Source: JBHJHK01 sp050330975
GTDB taxonomy: Bacteria > Pseudomonadota > Gammaproteobacteria > Competibacterales > Competibacteraceae
Direction of reading: 5' to 3'
Assembly (NCBI GenBank): GCA_050330975.1
Contig: JBHJHK010000174.1
Coordinates: 1-37,454, forward strand
DNA: 37,454 nucleotides
Numbering within the stretch: position 1 is the stretch's first letter; every line of letters starts with the position of its first letter. Positions 32,081 through 37,454 of this stretch are shown here, one piece after another. Below the pieces are notes generated by a model, which did not search any database, was not told the origin of the DNA, and saw only the letters and a list, made by a program, of their open reading frames with translations. The translations under genes were made by a program, and so were the position numbers.

Positions 32081-32097
32081 ATAGGTTATCGTCTATG
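32081..32097 (+). promoter_or_regulatory. 17-bp near-palindrome, copy C (before the antiporter operon)
   Basis: ATAGGTTATCGTCTATG, sharing 13 of 17 positions with both copy A and copy B, directly follows the terminator and ends 18 nt before the mnhE start. TATGAT (32094-32099) could be a -10, but no -35 is visible inside the terminator, which fits an activator-dependent promoter. Confidence 0.6.
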
Positions 32098-32115
32098 ATT
32101 TTCCGGTGGTAATAG

Positions 32116-32652
32116 GTGGAAACCAACCTCTCTCAGAAACTGCCCCAAGCTCTGGGTAGCGTCGCGGTCACCGGCCTGTTGGGTCTGCTGTGGTGGTCCA
32201 TGACCGCTGGCCAGGTTTGGGGCTTTGGCGCCGTAGCTGTGGCGTTGGCCGTGGCCACCACCGGTCGTTTGGGTTGGCCTTCCAAGGACTTCGGCAAGCG
32301 GCTGTGGGCAGCTCTTTGCTTTGGAGGCCTGTTCCTCTGGCTGTCGTTGAGTGCCGGGGTGGCGGTAGCCCACCAGGCGTTGCGCGCCAAGCCCGACTTC
32401 AGGCCCCGCTGGCGCCACTACCCTTTGGATTGGCCCGACCACCACCCGGGTCGCACCCTGTTGATGGCCACCATCACCCTGTTGCCGGGGACCTTCACCG
32501 CCGATTGGGACGCCGCCGGGCTGGTGATCCACGACCTCGGCCTGCCCGGGACCCTGCCCTTAGAGGGACAGCCCGCCTCCGATGCCGATATCCATCAATT
32601 GGCCCGAGCCATCGCGGCGCTCTTCACCGACATTGAAGCCCCAGGTCCTTGA
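32116..32652 (+). CDS. mnhE: Na+/H+ antiporter subunit E (Mrp/Mnh type)
   Basis: A small membrane protein of 178 residues matching MnhE/MrpE. Two or three N-terminal hydrophobic segments (TGLLGLLWWSM, GFGAVAVALAVATT) are followed by LCFGGLFLWLSLSAGVAVAHQALRAK and the soluble region with HPGRTLLMATITLLPGTFTADWD, whose 'LLATSITLTPGT'-like pattern is the family signature. It is the first gene of a seven-gene antiporter operon. The start is GTG at 32116, with GGTGG upstream; the frame is closed by a TAA 4 nt before. In Mrp complexes subunit E is needed for assembly, not for ion binding. Confidence 0.85.
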   Translation: METNLSQKLPQALGSVAVTGLLGLLWWSMTAGQVWGFGAVAVALAVATTGRLGWPSKDFGKRLWAALCFGGLFLWLSLSAGVAVAHQALRAKPDFRPRWRHYPLDWPDHHPGRTLLMATITLLPGTFTADWDAAGLVIHDLGLPGTLPLEGQPASDADIHQLARAIAALFTDIEAPGP

Positions 32653-32694
32653 GCCTGGGGCTCGCCACCCACTGTTTCAACTGGGAGGTTGACC

Positions 32695-32997
32695 ATGACG
32701 GAATTCGCCTTGTCGTTGGCACTGGTGCTCCTCGTCGCCGGTGCCGTGGGATTGTTGGGGACGCTGTTGCGGGCATCGTTCACCGAGCGTTTGGTGGCGC
32801 TGCAACTGGCGAGCACCACCACCATTGGCGTGTTGCTGCTGCTGAGTGTGGCCTTGACCCGTCCCGCCCTGGTGGATATTGCCTTGCTATTCGCCCTGTT
32901 GGCCACCACCGTGGCCTTGGTGTTCACCCGCAGTCCCGCCAGGCACAGCACCGAAGAGGCAGCGGTCACGCCGGTTGAAACGGAGGGGAGACAATGA
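32695..32997 (+). CDS. mnhF: Na+/H+ antiporter subunit F (Mrp/Mnh type)
   Basis: A protein of 100 residues with three transmembrane helices. The segment RASFTERLVALQLASTTTIGVLL followed by PALVDIALLFALLATTVALVF is the conserved core of MnhF. The ATG at 32695 has GGGAGG 6 nt upstream; a TTG 6 nt earlier is less likely. Its stop overlaps the start of the next gene (ATGA), so subunits F and G are translationally coupled. The hydrophilic C-terminal tail (about 82-100) has no known role. Confidence 0.87.
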   Translation: MTEFALSLALVLLVAGAVGLLGTLLRASFTERLVALQLASTTTIGVLLLLSVALTRPALVDIALLFALLATTVALVFTRSPARHSTEEAAVTPVETEGRQ

Positions 32998-33308
32998 CCC
33001 ACCACGAACTCTGGGGGCCCATAGGTGCCGGTTTATTGGCTATAGGGGTGGGCTTTTTTATCGCTGGAACCGTGGCGCTGCTGCGGTTTCCCGACCTCTA
33101 CACCAAGCTCCACGGCCTCACCAAAGCCGACAACACCGGTCTGGGATTCATCGCCCTAGGGGTGGCTCTCCTCAGTGGCTCGCCCCTCTTGGCCGTCGAA
33201 CTGTTGGTGCTGTGGCTCTTGGTGCTCATCGGCGGTGCCGTGGGGTGTATGTTGCTGGCCCGCCATGCCCGCCGACGCGGGTTGGCGGCTTGGAGACCAC
33301 CCCAATGA
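32994..33308 (+). CDS. mnhG: Na+/H+ antiporter subunit G (Mrp/Mnh type)
   Basis: A protein of 104 residues with three transmembrane helices. The stretch GTVALLRFPDLYTKLHGLTKADNTG is the MnhG signature (LRFPD.Y.RLHA.TKA.TLG), followed by two more hydrophobic segments and a basic end. It overlaps subunit F by 4 nt at the start and the DUF4040/MnhB gene by 4 nt (ATGA) at the end, so the three are tightly coupled. Confidence 0.9.
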   Translation: MTHHELWGPIGAGLLAIGVGFFIAGTVALLRFPDLYTKLHGLTKADNTGLGFIALGVALLSGSPLLAVELLVLWLLVLIGGAVGCMLLARHARRRGLAAWRPPQ

Positions 33309-34237
33309 CGGCCGGGCTGTTGATTCTAGACTTCGTACTCGCCACCCTCATCGTGGCGTTGGGTTACTTTGTGGCCTTGGCTCCCAGGAGTGCCGTGGCC
33401 ACCGTGGCCTTCATGGCCCTGGGGCTGGTCATGGCCTTGGCTTGGGGTCGGCTGGGGGCGGTGGACGTGGCCCTGGCGGAAGCCGCCCTGGGGGCGGGGA
33501 TCATTGGCGCCTTGCTACTCAATGCCCAAGGGGTGTTGGGTCGGGAGGCGGACGCCCAATCGCCACCTCTGCCAAAGCTGGTCCGTTGGGGACTGGGGGG
33601 GCTCATCGTTGTATGGTCGGGGGTGTTGGCTTGGGCGCTAGTGATCCACGGCGCCGTCCCCAAGGCAGACCTGGCCACCTTGGTCTACGACACCATCGAT
33701 CAAAGCGGCGTCAGCCACCCGGTGACGGCGGTACTCCTCAACTTTCGCGCCTACGACACCCTATTGGAGGTGTTGGTCTTGCTCATCGCCCTGTTGGGTG
33801 TCGCCGCCTTGGCGCCCGCCGTGGCCCCGCCGCCCCCCAACGCCCTGTTGGATGGCACCCTGCGCCTGGTTTCTCCCCTGGCGATCCTCGTGGCGCTATA
33901 TGTGCTCTGGTCCGGGTCCCACTCCCCCGGCGGGGCCTTCCAGGCTGGGGCGGTCTTGGCGGGGTTGGGCGTGTTGTGGTGGTTCGGCGGTTGGCTAACG
34001 CCTTCCCCCACGACCCCCTCCGTCCCCCCCGGGGCCGACCGTTGGTTGACCGCCGTGGGACTCGGCATCTTTGCCCTAGTGGCCGCCGTGGGCCCTCTGT
34101 TGTTCCAGGTGGCGCCTTTGACTTACCCCGACGGCTTTGCCAAGGGGCTGATCTTGCTCATCGAATCGTTCCTGATGGTCTCCATCGCCTGGACGCTGCT
34201 GCTGTTGTTCTGCCAGCGCTTTGGCTTGGTGCGCTAA
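33305..34237 (+). CDS. Fused DUF4040 (MrpA C-terminal-like) + MnhB subunit
   Basis: A membrane protein of 310 residues; the ATG at 33305 overlaps the mnhG stop. Residues ~5-80 (LATLIVALGYFVALAPRSAVATVAFMALGLVMALAWGRLGAVDVALAEAALGAG) match DUF4040, which corresponds to part of the C-terminal region of full-length MrpA. The rest fits MnhB, with YDTLLEVLVLLIALLGVAAL, PLAILVALYVLWSGSHSPGGAFQAGAVLA and GLILLIESFLMVSIAWTLLLL. So one polypeptide carries the end of subunit A and the whole of subunit B. A conserved acid in VALAEAALGAG is the likely functional residue of the first part. There is a 29-nt gap to mnhC. Confidence 0.85.
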   Translation: MTAGLLILDFVLATLIVALGYFVALAPRSAVATVAFMALGLVMALAWGRLGAVDVALAEAALGAGIIGALLLNAQGVLGREADAQSPPLPKLVRWGLGGLIVVWSGVLAWALVIHGAVPKADLATLVYDTIDQSGVSHPVTAVLLNFRAYDTLLEVLVLLIALLGVAALAPAVAPPPPNALLDGTLRLVSPLAILVALYVLWSGSHSPGGAFQAGAVLAGLGVLWWFGGWLTPSPTTPSVPPGADRWLTAVGLGIFALVAAVGPLLFQVAPLTYPDGFAKGLILLIESFLMVSIAWTLLLLFCQRFGLVR

Positions 34238-34266
34238 CGCTCTAAACCCCCTTTGGAGAATTTGTT

Positions 34267-34563
34267 ATGGATCCCCTCACTGGGAGCACCGTACTCTACA
34301 CCCTGGCGGCGGTGGGCCTGTTGGGTCTGGGCCTGTGGGGTCTATTGCGCCACGGCCATCCCCTGCGCCAGATCATCGCCATCAACCTCATCGGCAATGG
34401 GGTGTTTCTATTGTTTGTCGCTCGCTCGGCCGCATCTCCCGCCATGGGGGTGGATCCCGTGCCCCAGGCCCTGGTCTTGACGGGGTTGGTGATTGCCGTG
34501 GCGGCCACGGGCTTGGCGTTGGTTCTGGCCAAGGCCGCCCGCGGTCCCAAGGAGCCGTCGTGA
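34267..34563 (+). CDS. mnhC: Na+/H+ antiporter subunit C (NuoK-like, Mrp/Mnh type)
   Basis: A protein of 98 residues with three transmembrane helices, homologous to NuoK of complex I. GLWGLLRHGHPLRQIIAINLIGNGVFLLFVA and the conserved DPVPQALVLTGLVIAVAATGLALVLA are MnhC hallmarks. TTTGGAG lies ahead of the ATG. Its TGA shares one base with the ATG of the next gene. Confidence 0.9.
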   Translation: MDPLTGSTVLYTLAAVGLLGLGLWGLLRHGHPLRQIIAINLIGNGVFLLFVARSAASPAMGVDPVPQALVLTGLVIAVAATGLALVLAKAARGPKEPS

Positions 34564-36071
34564 TGGACTCGGCCGACCCCGCCCCCTGGAGTGTTGCTGC
34601 CCTAGTGTTGATCCCCCTGCTGGGGGCCGTGGCGCTGTGGCTCCTCCACCGCCCCAGGGGGATAGTGGCGGTCATCGCCGTGGCCACTACCCTCATTACC
34701 GCCGCCGCCGCCTTGGATCTGGCGGTACGGGTCACCACCTTGGGCCCTCTGGGCATTGCCGTGGGGGGGTGGTCGGCGCCCTTGGGTATCAAACTCTACG
34801 CCGATGCCCTCGCCGTGGTGTTATTGGTCCTCACTGCCATTGTCATGGTGTTGGTGAACCTCTACGCCGCCAGCGAGGAGTCCTCTAAAGATCCGGTCTA
34901 TTGGCCCACCCTCTACGCCCTGTGGACGGGTCTCAACGTGCTGTTTTTGTCGGGGGACATCTTTAACCTCTACGTGGCCCTGGAGATCGTCTCTTTGGCG
35001 GCGGTGGTCCTGGTGGCGCTGGCCCGCACCCCCGTGGCCCTCCAGGCGGCGCTGCGCTATTTGCTCTACGCCCTGTTCGGCTCCTTGGCCTTTTTGCTGG
35101 GGGTGGCATTGCTCTACACCCACTACGGCACCTTGGACCTGGCGGAACTGGCCACCGTTGTGGAGCCCGAGCCCGTGGCGTGGTTGGCTTGGAGCGCGGT
35201 GATCGGGGGGTTGTTGATCAAAACCGCCCTGTTTCCCCTCCACAGCTGGTTGCCGGCGGCCCACAGCAGTGCCCCGGCAGCCGTCAGCGCCCTGTTGTCG
35301 GGGTTGGTGGTCAAAACCGGCATTTACTTGTTGTGGCGGCTGAGTTTCTGGACCTTCGACGCCCTCATGACCCCGGCGGCCCAGCAGTTTTTGGGGGCCT
35401 TGGGGGCCTTTGCCGTGGTCTACGGCTCGCTTTTGGCCCTCCAACAGGCGCGTCTCAAGCGGTTGGTGGCCTATTCCACGGTGGCGCAACTGGGCTATTT
35501 GATGCTGTTGTTGTCCTTGGGACCCCACGCCTGGACTGGGGCGCTGTTGTTTTTGCTCTCCCACGGCTTGGCCAAGACGGCGTTGTTCTTGGCCACGGGG
35601 AATGTGGTACGGGTGTTTGGCCACGACCGCTTGGCCGAGCTCCACGGTGGCCCCCCCAACTTGGCCCTCACCGGCCTCACCATCGGTATCTGCGCCGTGG
35701 CCATCGCCGGGTTGCCCCCCTCGGCGGGATTTATTGCCAAGTGGCTGTTGATTGAGAGTGCCCTGGCCCAGGGGCAGTGGTGGTGGTCGGTGCCGTTGAT
35801 CGTCGGCAGTCTGCTGGGGGCGGCCTACATGCTCCACGCCGTGCGTTGGTTGTTCATCGTCGAGGCCTCTCCAGCCCAAGGGGGAGATAAGGTAACGCCG
35901 CCCCTGGGGCCAGTCCACCAGGGGGTACCCATGGCCTTGGCCTTGGCGGCCTTGGGCCTCGGCCTGTTGACGGCGCCCCTGGCGGGAGTGTTTGTCCTCG
36001 GTGAGCCTCCGGGAGAACCGTTGGCGCCCGGGTCCACCACGGTCTTGGCCAACCCGGAGGTGACGCCGTGA
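34563..36071 (+). CDS. mnhD: Na+/H+ antiporter subunit D (proton-translocating, NuoM/NuoN-like)
   Basis: A protein of 502 residues with about 14 transmembrane helices and the Proton_antipo_M core. Key charged residues are visible: the TM5 glutamate in LYVALEIVSLAAVV, the TM7 lysine in GGLLIKTALFPLHSWLP, and a lysine in GLVVKTGIYL. Also visible are LVAYSTVAQLGYL and the broken-helix region HGLAKTALFL. The ATG at 34563 overlaps the mnhC stop (TGATG), and a GTGA overlap joins it to the second antiporter-like subunit. An earlier in-frame start at 34221 would run through mnhC in another frame and is rejected. Confidence 0.9.
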   Translation: MDSADPAPWSVAALVLIPLLGAVALWLLHRPRGIVAVIAVATTLITAAAALDLAVRVTTLGPLGIAVGGWSAPLGIKLYADALAVVLLVLTAIVMVLVNLYAASEESSKDPVYWPTLYALWTGLNVLFLSGDIFNLYVALEIVSLAAVVLVALARTPVALQAALRYLLYALFGSLAFLLGVALLYTHYGTLDLAELATVVEPEPVAWLAWSAVIGGLLIKTALFPLHSWLPAAHSSAPAAVSALLSGLVVKTGIYLLWRLSFWTFDALMTPAAQQFLGALGAFAVVYGSLLALQQARLKRLVAYSTVAQLGYLMLLLSLGPHAWTGALLFLLSHGLAKTALFLATGNVVRVFGHDRLAELHGGPPNLALTGLTIGICAVAIAGLPPSAGFIAKWLLIESALAQGQWWWSVPLIVGSLLGAAYMLHAVRWLFIVEASPAQGGDKVTPPLGPVHQGVPMALALAALGLGLLTAPLAGVFVLGEPPGEPLAPGSTTVLANPEVTP

Positions 36072-37454
36072 TTCCGTTTCTCGACTGGCCGTCTTTCAAC
36101 CAGCTGTTGCCTTTGCTGCCGCTGGTGGCCACCACGTTTACCGCCTTGACCCTGTTTGGCCTCGACGAGGATCATCGACAACTTCGCACCGGCCTAAACC
36201 TCGCCGGGGCGGGCCTCAATTTGCTGTTTGTGGCCATCATGTTGTGGGGCATTTACCACCAGCAGAGCTATGGGGTATCCCTGTCCTTGGGAGCGGGGTT
36301 GGCCCTCACCCTGCGCCCCGATACCCTGTCGATGTTCTTCACCGCCCTGTCGGCGCTTTTGTGGTTGATCACCACGGTCTACGCCGTGGGCTATCTGGCC
36401 GACAGCCCCCAGCGGCGGCGCTTCTTTGGCTTTTTTGGCCTGTGTGTCACCGCCACCATGGGGTTGGCCATGGCCGGCAATTTGTTCACCTTTTTCGTGT
36501 TCTACGAGATGCTCACCCTGGTGACCTACCCCTTGGTGGTCCACCGGGGCGACGCCGCCTCCCTGCGGGCTGGGGGCATTTACCTTCGCTACACCCTGGG
36601 GGGCGGAGCGCTGCTTCTGGTGGGTCTGGTGGCGCTCCACGCCCTGGTGGGACCCCAGGCGTTTCGCGAGGGGGGCTTTGTGGGGGAGCTGGCGGTGGAG
36701 CAGCCGGTGGTCGCCACGGTGATTTTTTGGCTACTGATCATCGGCTGTGGGGTCAAAGCGGCCCTGTTTCCCCTCCACGGCTGGTTGCCCACCGCCATGG
36801 TGGCCCCGGCGCCGGTCAGCGCCTTGCTCCACGCCGTGGCCGTGGTCAAGGCCGGGGCCTTTGGCATCACCCGGGTGGTATTCGAGGTGTTTGGCGCCGA
36901 GGCGGTGAGCAACCTGGGGGTGGACGTCTGGCTCGCCACCCTGGCGGCCATCACCATCCTCTACGGCTCGTGGTGCGCCCTAGGGCAACAGGACATCAAA
37001 CGACGCCTGGCCTATTCCACCGTCAGCCAAGTGTCCTACATCACCCTGGGGGTGGCGTTGGCCGGGCCCCTGGGGGCGGTGGGGGGCATCGTCCACCTGG
37101 TCCACCAGGGGCTGATGAAGATTACCTTGTTTTTCTGCGCCGGCAACTACGCCACGGCGTTGGGCATCAAGCGCGTCGATCAACTGGACGGGGTGGGCCT
37201 GCGCATGCCACTGACCACTGCGGCCTTCACCCTAGGGGCCTTTGGCATGATCGGCGCGCCGCCGTTGGCGGGGTTTGTCAGCAAGTGGTATTTGGGTCTT
37301 GGGAGTCTGGAGGCCCAGCAACCCTGGCTCCTCGTCGTCCTCGCCCTCAGCACTTTGCTCAACGCCGCCTACTTCCTCCCTTTGGTGGGACGGGTGTGGT
37401 TTGCCCCACCCCCCAGCCCCGTCGCCGCTGTCCCCGCCTCCGGCCCCCGGCACC
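36068..37454 (+). CDS. Second proton antiporter-like subunit (MnhD/NuoL-like), 3'-truncated by the window end
   Basis: The GTG at 36068 overlaps the mnhD stop (GTGA) and the frame stays open to the last base, giving 462 residues. At least 12 transmembrane helices are present. Antiporter residues are in place: Glu147 in FFVFYEMLTLVTYPL, Lys230 in GCGVKAALFPLHGWLPTAMVAPAPVSALLHAVAVVK (Lys261 at its end), RRLAYSTVSQVSYITLG and HQGLMKITLFFCAGN. The PVSALLHAVAVVK pattern is closer to NuoL/MrpA-core or MnhD2 proteins than to the first MnhD. It gives the operon a second ion-translocating subunit, as in cyanobacterial-type Mrp operons or membrane-bound hydrogenase modules. What follows beyond the window would decide which. 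Confidence 0.88.
   Translation, partial: MIPFLDWPSFNQLLPLLPLVATTFTALTLFGLDEDHRQLRTGLNLAGAGLNLLFVAIMLWGIYHQQSYGVSLSLGAGLALTLRPDTLSMFFTALSALLWLITTVYAVGYLADSPQRRRFFGFFGLCVTATMGLAMAGNLFTFFVFYEMLTLVTYPLVVHRGDAASLRAGGIYLRYTLGGGALLLVGLVALHALVGPQAFREGGFVGELAVEQPVVATVIFWLLIIGCGVKAALFPLHGWLPTAMVAPAPVSALLHAVAVVKAGAFGITRVVFEVFGAEAVSNLGVDVWLATLAAITILYGSWCALGQQDIKRRLAYSTVSQVSYITLGVALAGPLGAVGGIVHLVHQGLMKITLFFCAGNYATALGIKRVDQLDGVGLRMPLTTAAFTLGAFGMIGAPPLAGFVSKWYLGLGSLEAQQPWLLVVLALSTLLNAAYFLPLVGRVWFAPPPSPVAAVPASGPRH

Noticed and set aside
32879..33304. Early start at 32879 for the DUF4040/MnhB protein
   Set aside because: The extra residues run through mnhF and mnhG in another frame; the ATG at 33305 overlaps the mnhG stop in the usual coupled way.
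34821..35918. Minus-strand ORF of 365 aa opposite mnhD
   Set aside because: Gln/Gly/His-rich shadow of a clear antiporter gene with all conserved residues on the plus strand.

Overview
This is a high-GC bacterial window, most likely from a gammaproteobacterium of the Chromatiales/Ectothiorhodospiraceae type. The grounds are the YpfJ-type peptidase, a DUF2333 protein, a CbbR-like LysR regulator beside a SulP anion transporter, and a multisubunit Mrp-type cation/proton antiporter. The placement is inferred from gene content, not from a marker gene. No rRNA, tRNA, CRISPR array, insertion sequence or phage gene was found. The first ~160 bases are a C/G homopolymer tract that looks like assembly or sequencing noise, and it cuts off the 5' end of the first gene.

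Layout. (1) 161-2884: a truncated FAD oxidoreductase, a YpfJ zinc peptidase and a convergent ZIP metal transporter. (2) 3193-5974: an IlvD/Edd sugar-acid dehydratase followed by a PfkB sugar-acid kinase, a two-gene Entner-Doudoroff-like aldonate module. (3) 6063-8762: a large DUF2339 membrane protein. (4) 8962-10986: a secreted CHRD/DUF4214 protein. (5) 10987-12336: a gene-poor, lower-GC stretch with one small ADP-ribosylation/crystallin J1-like gene and the remains of a TSP3-repeat protein. (6) 12337-15644: a tightly packed AhpD-like/SDR/secreted sugar dehydrogenase operon.

(7) 15658-25681: a catabolic locus around a spermidine/putrescine-type ABC transporter, split in two divergent arms by a ~70 bp promoter region. 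The left arm encodes the Tat-exported binding protein, two permeases and a 900-residue fusion of an M20 amidohydrolase with an arginine deiminase-family domain. The right arm encodes a YtcJ-type amidohydrolase, the transporter ATPase, a threonine aldolase-like PLP protein lacking the usual cofactor aspartate, and a YtoQ-family protein. Together they suggest import and hydrolysis of an amide-linked guanidino (arginine- or agmatine-like) compound.

(8) 25682-26197: an AT-rich gap with one possible small secreted peptide. (9) 26198-37454: a 5'-truncated DMT transporter, SulP and the CbbR-like regulator on the minus strand, then DUF2333 and a tandem universal stress protein on the plus strand, then an Mrp operon (E-F-G-[DUF4040+B]-C-D-D') that runs off the end. 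Three copies of a 17-bp near-palindrome lie in front of lysR, the DUF2333 gene and mnhE. This suggests that one regulator, probably the CbbR-like protein, ties the SulP transporter, the stress protein and the Na+/H+ antiporter into one regulon, plausibly for bicarbonate uptake and ion balance. The palindromes and the M20-deiminase fusion are the most interesting signals here.
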